Counted from the stretch's first letter, positions 19,516-28,114 are shown. The stretch is 64,000 bases of DNA from Phycisphaeraceae bacterium (GCA_028282805.1 JANQHD010000009.1:183383-247382); one strand, 5' to 3'. The notes: a model not told the origin generated them from the sequence alone. Made by a program: numbers and translations.

Positions 19516-20997
19516 TTATTGATTGAAATACTTTTCGCGCACCCACTTCGGCTGGTGGCGGTCGGGCTTGCGCGCGTGCCCGGTCAGGTCGCGCGCCATC
19601 GGTTGCGGCTTGTCGGTGGTCAGCGGCTGCGTGTCGCCCAGCTCGGCCTGCCACTGCGCCAGTTGCGTGAGCATGCGGGTGACACGCCGCCTGTGCGCCT
19701 CGCCGTCGGCCAAGTCGTGCAACTCGTGCGGGTCGTTTAGCAGGTCGAACAGCTGCGTGTGGTTGATATTCGTGTAGCGGATCAGCTTCCACCGCCCGTC
19801 GCGCACGCTGCGCATCTGCTTGCCCATCGCCAGGTACAGCGAATCGCGCACCGCCTCACGCCGACCGTTGATGACTGGCTCTAACGACTTGCCCTCGACG
19901 CCCTCGGGTAAGTCAAGCCCCGCCCATGCGCTAGCGCCGACAGTCGGAAAGATGTCCATCAGGTACACCAGCGCCTCACGGCGCTCACCCCGCGGCACAC
20001 CCGGCCCCGCAAAGATCAACGGCGACTTCATCGAGTGTTCGTACACGCTCTGCTTGCCGAGCAACCCGTGCGACCCGAGCGCCAGGCCGTGGTCGGACGT
20101 GAACACGATCAGTGTTTTGCGTTTGGTGTTGCGCTCCGTCGCGGCGATGATGCGGCCGATCTGCGCGTCCATGTGCGTGATCAGCGCGTAGTACTCGGCC
20201 AGCTGGTCGCGCACCACGTCTTCCGTGCGGGGCCAGGGCGCAAGGTTCTCGTCACGCAACACCAACCAACCGTTGTCGAACGGGTGCTGCGGCATGAAGT
20301 TCGGCGGCAACGGCGGGCGCTTACCCGTGTACATCGGCAGCGCTTCTTTCGGCGGGTCGCGCGGGTCGTGCGGCGCGGTAAACGCGACATACACAAAGAA
20401 CGGCTTATCGCCGTCGTGCTTGTCGATGTACGACACCGCCGCATCGGCAAACAGCCGGCTCGAGTGAACGCCGGCCTTGCGGTAGGGCTCCGCCTTGCCC
20501 TTACCCGACCAGCGGTGCAGCGGCACGTTGAAGTGGTCGCACATACCGCCGAAAAACACCGCCTCGCCGCGCGCGAAACTCTTCGTGAACGACTGCCGGC
20601 CGTTGTGCCACTTGCCGGTAGCGAACGTGTCGTAACCCGCCGCGGCCATCGCCTGGCCCCACGTGCGCTGGTCTTTCATGTCCCCGTGGGCGCGGAACAA
20701 CGATCGGCCGGTGTTGATCATCGCTCGGCTGGGCATGCACACCGCCCCGTGTTGCGAGCCCATGCAGTACGCGTTGGTGAACACCGTGCCGCGCCTGGCG
20801 AGCCGATCGATGTGCGGCGTTTCGATGTGCGGGTTGCCGCTCGCGCCGACCGCGTGGGCCTGCTGGTCGTCGGTGAGTATGAACAGCACGTTCGGCCGAC
20901 CGTCGTGCTTCGTCGCCCGCACCGGCACGACGCACAACACGACCAGAACCAACGCGGCCAGAACGAAATGCGATCCGATAAATTGACGGTGAGGCAT
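19516..20997 (-). CDS. Exported sulfatase (formylglycine-dependent type I)
   Basis: Hydrolyses sulfate esters outside the cytoplasm, probably on polysaccharides. The 493-residue chain starts MPHRQFIGSHFVLAALVLVVLCVVPVRATKHDG, a Sec signal peptide. Catalytic features: NVLFILTDDQQ metal site, the formylglycine motif CMPSRAM in which Cys is converted, GKWHNGRQ, and DHGLALGSHGLLGKQSVYEHSMKSPLIF near the second metal site. The C-terminal part ends with LFDLLNDPHELHDLAD, typical of sulfatases. ATG 20997 was chosen since the frame upstream lies inside the GH35 gene. It follows the GH35 gene by 64 bases on the same strand, consistent with joint breakdown of a sulfated galactan-like substrate. No sulfatase-modifying factor is in view. 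Confidence 0.95.
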   Translation of the reverse strand: MPHRQFIGSHFVLAALVLVVLCVVPVRATKHDGRPNVLFILTDDQQAHAVGASGNPHIETPHIDRLARRGTVFTNAYCMGSQHGAVCMPSRAMINTGRSLFRAHGDMKDQRTWGQAMAAAGYDTFATGKWHNGRQSFTKSFARGEAVFFGGMCDHFNVPLHRWSGKGKAEPYRKAGVHSSRLFADAAVSYIDKHDGDKPFFVYVAFTAPHDPRDPPKEALPMYTGKRPPLPPNFMPQHPFDNGWLVLRDENLAPWPRTEDVVRDQLAEYYALITHMDAQIGRIIAATERNTKRKTLIVFTSDHGLALGSHGLLGKQSVYEHSMKSPLIFAGPGVPRGERREALVYLMDIFPTVGASAWAGLDLPEGVEGKSLEPVINGRREAVRDSLYLAMGKQMRSVRDGRWKLIRYTNINHTQLFDLLNDPHELHDLADGEAHRRRVTRMLTQLAQWQAELGDTQPLTTDKPQPMARDLTGHARKPDRHQPKWVREKYFNQ

Positions 20998-21061
20998 GAG
21001 GTCGCCTTGCCTACTTAAGGTTTGAATATTGCGATATGACGCCCGCCGACCGCGTTTCGGC

Positions 21062-23404
21062 TCACGCCCCGGCCGTACGCCCGAAGCGAGGCTCGACGCG
21101 CGCCGCCGTGATGCGCCCGCCGTCGCCCGTGCCGCGCATGACCAGTACCAACGCAACACCTTGTTCGCACAGCGTGCCCGGCAAGTAAAACCGGTCAGCC
21201 GGCCCGCCGGCGAATTGCGGCTGCATCGCCGGGCCGAACGCGTAGCGCCCGACCAATTCACCGCGCAGCCAGATGTCGCCGTGGCAGTTTTCGCCGGCCA
21301 GCGTGAGCACCGCGCCATCGGGCATGGGCGCGTCAAGCGTGGTGCCGACCGCGACGTGTTGCCCACCGGCAACGCAAGGCGCATCGCACGCTTGCATTGT
21401 TTTACCGACCAGCGCGTCGCGCTCTGCACCGAACGACCAGTCGCAGTCGATCGCCCGGCCGTCGATGCGCAGCGCCCCGGCGATGCCGCGCAAGCTGCCC
21501 AAGCGTCGCGCCGGCCACTTCGGGTCGTCGAAGTTCGAGTGACCCCAAATCTCGGCGCGCACCCGAAGTTCGTGCCCGCCGCTCGCCAACCCGCCCGGCG
21601 CCTCGATCGTCAGCGGGTTGCCGTCGCACACGTACGTACCGACGTACGCCCCGTCGAGGTACGCGCCGATGATGTCCGCCGCGTAATCGAGCGTGAGCGA
21701 GGCGGCATCGGCGGTGGTCTTAAAGCGGCCGCTGTACCAACCGGCGCCCGTATGCACGCCGAGCTCCTCCATCGCTCGCGCCTCGCCCGACCAATGCTCG
21801 GCCGCGTCGGTCGCGGGCAGTTCGCTCGTTTGCCAGTTGCCCGCCAGCAAATCGCGCGGCTCACCCAAAGCCGGCAGCCGGCCAAGCCCGTCGCGCCCCG
21901 CCTGCTCGCGCGTCATCGTTTGAATCGTCAACACGCGATCGCCCCGACGCACCGCGCGTTCGCAAGCGGGCTCGAACGTCACCACGATCAACTCGCCGTC
22001 GACCGACAGCTCCCCGCTCGCCCCCGGTTCGCCGCACAGCTTCAACACCGCGCCCGCGTCGGTCGGCATTAGCTCGCAAACTTCCGCCGTGCTGTAATCG
22101 ATCGTCATCGGCAGCCCGACGTGTTCGAGCGACACACCAAACGGCACCACGTGGTCGTAACACACCCCCACCGCCAATTCGCTCGCACACGGCACGACCC
22201 GCCCGTTGATTTCGAGCTTCGTCGCCTCCGGCTGCCGCGTGCCGTTGTACACGAACACGAAACCGCTCCGCCCGTCGAGCGATTCGAGGCTGTACACGCG
22301 AGCCGGCCCATCGTCTTTCTCAATCACGCCCATCAGCGGGTTCGTGCAGCGCGGCCCGCCGTCGGTCGAACTCGTCGGCGCACACGCCAGCCATTGCGCC
22401 TCAAACGCCTGAATCATCCCCGCTAAACGCCGCGCATCGAAAAAGTGGCGCGTCGCGTTGCCCGCGTAATCAACCATGCCCTCGAAATCAATCACGCTTG
22501 CGATGAACGTGCTGCCGCCCCAGTTGTTCGTGCCGTGATGTCGGCCCGGCGTGCTGCCCCCCACGAAATTAAAAGGCCCAAGCCCCTTCACCCCCGCCGA
22601 CGCGATGCGACGCAGGTCGTTCTCACTCCGCCCCATCTCGGTCACGAACACCGGCGTGTCGCTCATCGGCGAACCGTCGCGGTATCGCCCGGCCAACACC
22701 GTGTGGTACGCGTGCGTCGCCTTGCGCTCGACCGCACCGCCGCCGTAAATGTTCGGCGTCGGCAGCACGCCCTCGACCAGCCCCGTGGCGCGACGCAGCT
22801 TCGTTTGCAGGCCGATGCACGCGCACAGCGGCACGTCGACCCCGTCGTCGCGCACCATGTCGCGCAACGCCGCGATGTAGCCGGCCGGGTCTTCGCAACG
22901 CTCGTAGAAATCGAGCTCGTTCTCCAAGGCGTACAAAACGATCGGCCCGCCGTTGCTGTACAGGTGTGGCCGCGCAACCGCGTTCACGCGTCCGAAGTAC
23001 CGCCGCACGCAGCCCAGGTAGTTCGGCTCGTTCTGCCGCAGGCCGACCCCGCTTTTGGTGTACAGCCACGCCGGCAACCCGCCCCCGTCGCACTCGTTGC
23101 AAATGTAAGGCCCCGGCCGCAGGTACACGTACAACCCCACCTCGCCGCACAATTCGAGGTAACGGCCAAGGTCACATGCGCCTTCAAAATCGAACGAACC
23201 CTCCACCGGTTCGTGCAGGTTCCAAGGCGCGTACACGTCGACCGCGTTGAAACGCGCCGCCTTGACCATCCGCAAGCGGTCGCGCCAGTCGTTGGGGTGC
23301 AGGCGGAAGTAAAACGCCGAGCCGGTCAGCAGGTACGTCGGTCGGCCGTCGATGACGAACCCGTCCCGGCCGAAGGTGATGGGCACTCGCCCCGTACGGT
23401 TCAC
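21062..23404 (-). CDS. GH35 beta-galactosidase-like glycoside hydrolase (copy 1)
   Basis: Retaining glycoside hydrolase expected to release terminal beta-galactose. The 780-residue protein has the GH35 TIM-barrel markers TYLLTGSAFYFRLHPNDWRDRL, NAVDVYAPWNLHEP, YVYLRPGPYICNECDGGGLPAWL and, as the acid/base segment, GPIVLYALENELDF; the nucleophile region lies in PVFVTEMGR. Beta-sandwich domains follow (residues about 400-780). There is no signal peptide. The start is GTG 23404, supported by GGAGGAG six bases upstream. It sits 57 bases after the small effector-like gene and 64 bases before the sulfatase, all on the minus strand. A second, shorter GH35 is at 61485-63278. Confidence 0.9.
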   Translation of the reverse strand: MNRTGRVPITFGRDGFVIDGRPTYLLTGSAFYFRLHPNDWRDRLRMVKAARFNAVDVYAPWNLHEPVEGSFDFEGACDLGRYLELCGEVGLYVYLRPGPYICNECDGGGLPAWLYTKSGVGLRQNEPNYLGCVRRYFGRVNAVARPHLYSNGGPIVLYALENELDFYERCEDPAGYIAALRDMVRDDGVDVPLCACIGLQTKLRRATGLVEGVLPTPNIYGGGAVERKATHAYHTVLAGRYRDGSPMSDTPVFVTEMGRSENDLRRIASAGVKGLGPFNFVGGSTPGRHHGTNNWGGSTFIASVIDFEGMVDYAGNATRHFFDARRLAGMIQAFEAQWLACAPTSSTDGGPRCTNPLMGVIEKDDGPARVYSLESLDGRSGFVFVYNGTRQPEATKLEINGRVVPCASELAVGVCYDHVVPFGVSLEHVGLPMTIDYSTAEVCELMPTDAGAVLKLCGEPGASGELSVDGELIVVTFEPACERAVRRGDRVLTIQTMTREQAGRDGLGRLPALGEPRDLLAGNWQTSELPATDAAEHWSGEARAMEELGVHTGAGWYSGRFKTTADAASLTLDYAADIIGAYLDGAYVGTYVCDGNPLTIEAPGGLASGGHELRVRAEIWGHSNFDDPKWPARRLGSLRGIAGALRIDGRAIDCDWSFGAERDALVGKTMQACDAPCVAGGQHVAVGTTLDAPMPDGAVLTLAGENCHGDIWLRGELVGRYAFGPAMQPQFAGGPADRFYLPGTLCEQGVALVLVMRGTGDGGRITAARVEPRFGRTAGA

Positions 23405-23461
23405 GCGCGCGCTCCTCCGTGTCGCGCTCAGTATAACGCCATCACGCGCACGGCGGCGCGA

Positions 23462-23794
23462 TCAGTTCATCTCGAGCTTGTCGATCTTCTCAGCAACGAC
23501 GACCTTCTCGGCGTTGACCTGACCGATGTTGATGCCGCCGACCATCTGGGCCGCGACGGAGTGCTCGGCGCTTCGGGCCAGCTCGTGGGCCTTGGGCAGC
23601 AGCTGCGGCTCGGCTTCGAGCTTCTCGGCGATCCGCCTGGGCAGTTCGTGGGGCGGCGGTTCCTGGGCCCAGCCGAACAGCTTCTTGACGCCCTCCCAGG
23701 CGTTCTTGCCCACCTCCGACGCCGCCCCCTTCGCCGCTTCGCACCCGAGGAACGTCAACGCCGTGGTGATCGTGGCCAACTCGATGCCCGTCAT
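23462..23794 (-). CDS. Small helical protein with C-terminal amyloid-like motif; candidate effector of the NB-ARC protein
   Basis: A 110-residue protein. Residues 1-42 (ELATITTALTFLGCEAAKGA, then SEVGKNAWEGVKKLFGW) form an amphipathic to hydrophobic helical region, residues 48-82 a second helical region, and residues 85-110 a beta-prone tail VGGINIGQVNAEKVVVAEKI ending KLEMN. That tail aligns without gaps with residues 7-30 of the neighbouring NB-ARC protein (VVVA identical, matching hydrophobic spacing on both sides). This is the layout known for Bell-domain effectors carrying bacterial amyloid signalling sequences; assignment to Bell is inference. ATG 23794 has AAAGGAG upstream. It is the second gene of a two-gene unit, 59 bases after the NB-ARC gene. 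Confidence 0.7.
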   Translation of the reverse strand: MTGIELATITTALTFLGCEAAKGAASEVGKNAWEGVKKLFGWAQEPPPHELPRRIAEKLEAEPQLLPKAHELARSAEHSVAAQMVGGINIGQVNAEKVVVAEKIDKLEMN

Positions 23795-23853
23795 GGTGTG
23801 GCTCCTTTCAGGATGGCCTTCATCGGCGCGTGCCGGTTTCTTTCGGTGTTGTT

Positions 23854-25575
23854 TTACTTGCGTTTCAGTGCTTCGTATCTCTGCCGAATCGCGCGTACGA
23901 GCCGGTGCTCTTGATCGAAGTGCTTCGTCGCGATTGTCAAAGCTCGATCCAAGAACTGGCATGACTCATCACGCTTACCGAGTTCATACAACACATCGAA
24001 CATGTTCAGATAACGGATCGCCAGGCTTGGGTGGTCGGGGTCGAAGTGCTTCTCATCGATCGAGATCGCACGCTCCATAAAACGCCGCGCTTCGGGCAGG
24101 TCGCCGAGGTCTTGAAGCACCCCCGCCAGGTTCGAGTAGCTGGCGGCCAATGCGGGATCATCCGGATCGAGTTTCTGCTGCTGCAAGCGGATCGCGTGTT
24201 CGTTGAGTTCGCGTGCGTCGACCAACCGTCCGAGTTGATACAATGGGATATTGACACCACTGGATATCGATGCCGCTTTCAGACGCCCCAGGTCCAACAA
24301 ACCGGCACAAACGGCCATCAACGGGTCCAGTTCCCATCGCAATGCCGCGTCTGCGATCGCCTTGTCGTGAACCGCGTTAGCGCGTTCGTTGGCTACGGAC
24401 TCGATGTGAGACAGCCGGTCTTCAAAGGCTTCGGCATCGGCGGCCAGTTTCTCGCGGAGGTGATGGCCGAGCACGCGGTGGAGGCTGTGCCGTTCGCCGT
24501 CGCCTTCGCGCAGGGTGAGCAGATCGAGGCGGCGCAGGTGATCGAGGAGGCCGGCGAACGCATCGGGGACGCCGGGCTTGGTTTCGAGTTCGACGCCATC
24601 GCGCTCGATCAGCAGGCGCAGCCAGGAAGCGGGGACCTGGTCTTCGGGCAGCAGCGCGGCGTATTCCAGCGTACGCACCTCGGCGGGTTTCAGCACGGCC
24701 AACAGGTCGCCGAGCAGCGCGTCGACGTGCTGGTCGTACTCGCCCCTGTGGGGGTGGGCGGTGTTGTGGATGTCCCGGAGGCTGGCGAGCTGCTTGGATT
24801 GCAGGTGCTGCCAGTAATCGGGCCAGGTGGCCGAATCGGTGACGTGCATGTACGCGCCGACGAGGGCAACGGCCACGGCCCACCCGTCGAGCCATTCGGC
24901 GATGTCTTCGACCGCCTGGCGGTTTGCTTCGTCCAGGGCGTCGCGGCGGTAGTTACCGAGCACCTGCCGGCACTCTTCGGTCGACAACCGACCCAACTGC
25001 TGCATGGACACCTGGCCCATGTGCTCGGCGCGCGTGGTGATCAAGCGGAGGCACGGCGGGCCGGGCAGGTGCGGCAGCCACTTGGTCCACGACTCGGCGT
25101 TGTGGACGTTGTCGATGATCAGGAGCGAGGGCTTGTCCGAGCCTTCCAGCTTGGTCTTCACGAGCTGCGCGGTTTGTGGCACGTTGGGCAGCGGCTCGAT
25201 GCCCAGCGGCACGGCCAACTCGGACAGCGCCGCCTCGGGCTGGTTGGTCTCGGCCGACACGAAGTAACAACCCCCGGGGTAGTCGTCGAGGTGACGCCAG
25301 GCGTATTCAACGGCGAGCGCGGTCTTGCCGACGCCGCCCTGAGCCGACAGGCCGCGCTCCTGGTGGACGGCGAGCTCGCCGCCGCCTTGCAGGGATGCGT
25401 GCAACTCGGCGAGCTCGGTTTCACGACCGGCGAAGCGCTCGGCCAGGCGCTCGGGCAGGCTGCGCAGGGAAGCGAATCTCTGTGGACCGACGTTGAGCTC
25501 GCCCACTTCGTTGGCCACGACAACGTTGGTGCCTTCGACCTTTTCGATTGGCAATTTGCCTGGTCCGCCTGTCAT
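23854..25575 (-). CDS. NB-ARC and TPR protein (bacterial NLR/STAND type)
   Basis: A 573-residue signal-transducing ATPase. Residues 7-30 (KLPIEKVEGTNVVVANEVGE, LNVG) form a short beta-prone motif shared with the adjacent 110-residue protein. Residues about 45-350 are NB-ARC: GRETELAELH, Walker A AQGGVGKTAL (80-86), Walker B LLIIDNVHNA (151-160), LITTRAEHM (178-185) and the GLPLAL-like DGWAVAVALVGAYM. A winged-helix-like region follows. Residues about 430-573 are 42-residue tetratricopeptide repeats of the kinesin-light-chain style (DPDDPALAASYSNLAGVLQD, FDPDHPSLAIRYLNMFDVLY), a probable sensor. ATG 25575 follows AAAGGGGG; a TATAAT -10 box lies about 47 bases upstream. No protease, TIR or other effector domain is fused, so signalling probably passes to the partner. 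Confidence 0.88.
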   Translation of the reverse strand: MTGGPGKLPIEKVEGTNVVVANEVGELNVGPQRFASLRSLPERLAERFAGRETELAELHASLQGGGELAVHQERGLSAQGGVGKTALAVEYAWRHLDDYPGGCYFVSAETNQPEAALSELAVPLGIEPLPNVPQTAQLVKTKLEGSDKPSLLIIDNVHNAESWTKWLPHLPGPPCLRLITTRAEHMGQVSMQQLGRLSTEECRQVLGNYRRDALDEANRQAVEDIAEWLDGWAVAVALVGAYMHVTDSATWPDYWQHLQSKQLASLRDIHNTAHPHRGEYDQHVDALLGDLLAVLKPAEVRTLEYAALLPEDQVPASWLRLLIERDGVELETKPGVPDAFAGLLDHLRRLDLLTLREGDGERHSLHRVLGHHLREKLAADAEAFEDRLSHIESVANERANAVHDKAIADAALRWELDPLMAVCAGLLDLGRLKAASISSGVNIPLYQLGRLVDARELNEHAIRLQQQKLDPDDPALAASYSNLAGVLQDLGDLPEARRFMERAISIDEKHFDPDHPSLAIRYLNMFDVLYELGKRDESCQFLDRALTIATKHFDQEHRLVRAIRQRYEALKRK

Positions 25576-25621
25576 GCGATCCCCCTTTACGAGAAGGCGA
25601 GGTGGAAAACCGGACGGGTGG

Positions 25622-25627
25622 ATTATA
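25622..25627 (-). promoter_or_regulatory. -10 element for the NB-ARC/effector unit
   Basis: A perfect TATAAT on the minus strand, about 47 bases before the NB-ARC ATG, giving a leader of roughly 40 nt. The -35 region is not consensus, which may mean an activator is used. Confidence 0.5.
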
Positions 25628-25670
25628 ACGCAAACGCGGGATCGCGGACGGGTGGCGGGTGTGTTTGGGT

Positions 25671-25700
25671 GGTCGCGAAGCGACCACGCTAAACGTTTAG
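25671..25700 (+). repeat. Stem-loop repeat followed by CGCTAAACGTTTAG, at the end of ubiD
   Basis: GGTCGC-GAA-GCGACC is followed by ACGCTAAA and the small palindrome AAACGTTT. Same layout as 2607-2632 and 50915-50943. It overlaps the ubiD stop codon at 25697-25699. Confidence 0.55.
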
Positions 25701-27355
25701 TCGAGGCCGAGTTCCGACCAGCGTTGGGTGACCTGTTGCTTGATCGCGTCGGACATCTGCAAGACCGGCGGGAAGTCGCGCACCGGGTGGCCGTGGGCCT
25801 GTTCGCCGTCGATCTTCCGCGTGGCGTCGAAGCCGACCTTGTGGCCGGCGCCGAGGCGCGGCGCGGCGTGGTCGAGTATGTCCAGCGGGCCCGACACGAC
25901 CTCCAGGTCGCGCCCCGGGTCGCAGTTGGCCGCGAGGTGAAACAGCACGCGCTCGTGGTCGTGCACGTCGACGTCGTGGTCGACGACGACGATCATCTTC
26001 GTCCACGCCATCTGCCCCGCGCCCCATATCGCGTGCATGACCCGGCGGGCCTGCAGCGGGTATTCCTTGCGGATCTTGATGAACGCGCAGTTGTGGAACG
26101 CGCCGAACATCGGCAGGTCGTAGTCGATGATGTCGGGCACGATCGTTTTGAGCAGCGGCAAAAAGATGCGCTCGGTCGCCTTGCCGAGGTAGTAATCTTC
26201 CTGCGGGGGCAGGCCGACGACCGTGGTCGGGTAGATCGGGTTGCGCCGGTGCGTGATCGCGGTCACCGTGAACACGGGGTAGCGGTCGGGCAGCGAGTAG
26301 AAGCCGGTGTGGTCGCCGAAGGGGCCTTCGAACACTTCGTGTTCGGGCTCGAGGCTTGGGGCTTGGGGCTCGCGGGGGTCGTAGCCGACGCCCCCGGCTT
26401 CGGTGGACACGTGCCCCTCGATCACGATCTCGGCGTTGGCGGGCACGTGCATGTCGACGGTCTTGCACTTGACCAGGGGGATCGCGCCGTCGTTGAGGAA
26501 GCCGGCGAACAGCAGTTCGCTGATGCCCGGCGGCAGCGGCGCGGTCGCGGCGTAGGGCAGCACGCTCTCGCCGCCGAGCGCGATCGCCAGGGGCATCGGT
26601 TCACCGGTTTGCTTCCACGCGCGCCAATGGCGTGCGCCGTCGTGGTGGACGTGCCAGTGCATGGCGGTGTGGTTTTTGTCGATGAGCTGCGCGCGGTACA
26701 TGCCGATGTTGCGCGAGGGGCGCGGCGTGCCATCGGGCTTGCCGGCGTCATCGGGGTGGGTCGTGTACATGCCGCCGAGCGTGATGTAACGGCCGTCGCC
26801 CCCGCCGGTACCCGCCTGCTCGGGCGATACGTCGTAGCCCACTTTCCGGGGGTCGCCGTCGAGCGGCCAGCACTTGATGATGGGCAGTTCGAAGAGGTCG
26901 ACGTCGTCGCCGGTTTTGACGACCTGCTGGCAGGGGCCGGAGCCGACAACCTTGGGCGCGTACGAAGCGACGCGAGCGAGTTCGAGGCCTTTCTTCATTT
27001 TTTCCATCAGGCCGGTGGGCGGCTCGGGCTTGATGAGGTTTTCGACTTTCTGCGCGAGCGATTCGAAGTCGGTGCCGAGCGCCATCTCCATGCGGCGGTA
27101 CGAGCCGAACGTGTTGATCGCGAGCGGGATGTCGCTGCCCTCGACGTTTTCAAATACGAGCGCCTTGCCGCCGAGGGTGTGGTGTCGCGGGTCGGTGACG
27201 GCGGCGACGTCCGATTGTGAGGGCGCGGGCGACTTGCTGAGGCGGTCGGCGATCTCGGTGATTTCGAGGATCGGCGACACGGGCGCGGTGACGCGGTGCA
27301 GTTCGCCGGCCGAGTCGAGGGCGTCGATGAAGTCGCGGAGCGTGGGGTATGGCAT
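25697..27355 (-). CDS. ubiD: UbiD family decarboxylase
   Basis: Prenylated-FMN-dependent decarboxylase, in ubiquinone/menaquinone synthesis or aromatic acid metabolism. The 552-residue protein starts MPYPTLRDFIDALDSAGELHRV and shows family motifs: DIPLAINTFGSYRRMEMALG, LPIIKCWPLDG, YITLGGMYTTHP, IGMYRAQLIDKNHTAMHWHVHHDGARHW, FEGPFGDHTGFYSLPDRYPVF, the catalytic E-R-E-type region, and VVVVDHDVDVHDH. Residues PREPQAPSLEPEHEV before EGPFGDHTG are coded by a degenerate heptamer run (agccccaagccccaagcctcg, broken into 7-base words) and look like an in-frame insertion. ATG 27355 is the family-like start. UbiX is not in the window. Confidence 0.93.
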   Translation of the reverse strand: MPYPTLRDFIDALDSAGELHRVTAPVSPILEITEIADRLSKSPAPSQSDVAAVTDPRHHTLGGKALVFENVEGSDIPLAINTFGSYRRMEMALGTDFESLAQKVENLIKPEPPTGLMEKMKKGLELARVASYAPKVVGSGPCQQVVKTGDDVDLFELPIIKCWPLDGDPRKVGYDVSPEQAGTGGGDGRYITLGGMYTTHPDDAGKPDGTPRPSRNIGMYRAQLIDKNHTAMHWHVHHDGARHWRAWKQTGEPMPLAIALGGESVLPYAATAPLPPGISELLFAGFLNDGAIPLVKCKTVDMHVPANAEIVIEGHVSTEAGGVGYDPREPQAPSLEPEHEVFEGPFGDHTGFYSLPDRYPVFTVTAITHRRNPIYPTTVVGLPPQEDYYLGKATERIFLPLLKTIVPDIIDYDLPMFGAFHNCAFIKIRKEYPLQARRVMHAIWGAGQMAWTKMIVVVDHDVDVHDHERVLFHLAANCDPGRDLEVVSGPLDILDHAAPRLGAGHKVGFDATRKIDGEQAHGHPVRDFPPVLQMSDAIKQQVTQRWSELGLD

Positions 27356-27430
27356 GCCGGTAGCGTAGCCGAGCAAAAGGCCGCAGAAAAGCGTCGGTAT
27401 GGGGATGTGTACAATGCGACCGATCGGGTA

Positions 27431-27455
27431 CGGTAAGCGCTAAGCCGCAAGCGGC
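27431..27455. repeat. GCGCTAA plus AGCCGC-AA-GCGGCT hairpin
   Basis: A 6-bp perfect stem directly preceded by GCGCTAA, a mirror-order relative of the stem plus CGCTAAA elements elsewhere in the window. It abuts the pseudogene fragment. Confidence 0.4.
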
Positions 27456-27456
27456 T

Positions 27457-27825
27457 GTGGACGGGGATGGGTCGGTTGCGATTGATTACCTGTCGGGCAA
27501 GGGGTGCAACGCGTTTTCGTTTCTGCCTTACAACGCCGGGGCGACGGGGACAACGTCTGGCCGTTTGTGTCGCGCGACGACAAGCTGCGCTACGACTGCT
27601 CGACCAGTGGCAGGTCGTGTGCGAAGGGCATATACGACGGAGAACGACGACGCCAGAGGTAAGGGCGCGGCGCACGCGCTCGACGGCGGCGAGCTCGGCC
27701 CCAGCGCGCGGATGATCAAGCCGCTGCGCGCCGAAGTCATCGAAGCCGGGGGCTCACGTTCAATCGGTTCAACGCCCGGCGGCCAACCGGGTGACGACTG
27801 GCTCGCCGTGATCCGTCGAAGGTGA
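27457..27825 (+). pseudogene. Decayed fragment of a putative glycoside hydrolase (DUF5060/DUF4038-like)
   Basis: Pieces of one conserved protein appear in three reading frames: SGKGCNAFSFLPYNAGG, then DGDNVWPFVSRDDKLRYDCS, then LDQWQVV, then TENDDARGKGAAHALDGGEL with GPSAR. Together these resemble the catalytic-domain stretch that I remember from planctomycete and Bacteroidota proteins annotated DUF5060/DUF4038 (GGDGDNVWPF, YDCSKLDQW, LDGGELGPER). At least three frame changes are needed to join them, start and end are missing, and the downstream part is not recognisable, so this is a dead remnant. The family name is from memory and should be treated as tentative. It lies in the 760-base gap between ubiD and ndk. 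Confidence 0.6.
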
Positions 27826-27908
27826 GCGGTCGCTCGTCACGCCCTAGTTGTGGCGTTATCTTGAGCAAATCGCGCAAGGTTTTTCTTTATTTTCGCATTT
27901 GGCCGGCG

Positions 27909-28086
27909 TATACTGGGCGCGACGCTCGTAAGGAAAGGCACGACTGCCACCAGTGACACACTTGCGGAAAACCGCTCATCGGCGGCAACAGTTTGTCGTG
28001 TTGAATTGCATCGATTTCATGGGCGGATCCCCGACCCCCCGCCCATGAATACAAGGGCGAGGCCTCGTGCCTCGCCCTGATTATTT
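27909..28086 (+). ncRNA. Candidate small RNA with promoter-like start and terminator
   Basis: In the gap between the pseudogene and ndk: a TATACT -10 box (27909-27914) after an AT-rich stretch, then about 165 bases containing GCGG-AAAA-CCGC (27964-27975), a perfect 10-bp stem TCATGGGCGG/CCGCCCATGA (28017-28048) and a GGGCGAGG/CCTCGCCC stem (28055-28077) followed by TGATTATTT. The last hairpin also faces the end of ndk and may end both transcripts. It does not look like tmRNA, 6S, RNase P or SRP RNA. A 31-codon GTG frame (27953-28048) is present, so a short peptide cannot be excluded. Confidence 0.4.
28055..28086. terminator. Bidirectional terminator between the candidate RNA and ndk
   Basis: GGGCGAGG (28055-28062) pairs with CCTCGCCC (28070-28077); TGATTATTT follows on the plus strand and TTGTATT on the minus strand. 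It lies 29 bases beyond the ndk stop. Confidence 0.7.
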
Positions 28087-28114
28087 AACGAGTTAACTTG
28101 TTTAAGCGTCGTGT

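Noticed and set aside
27953..28048. 31-codon GTG frame as a peptide gene
   Set aside because: The final codons fall in a perfect hairpin that better fits RNA structure; kept only as a remark under the candidate RNA.
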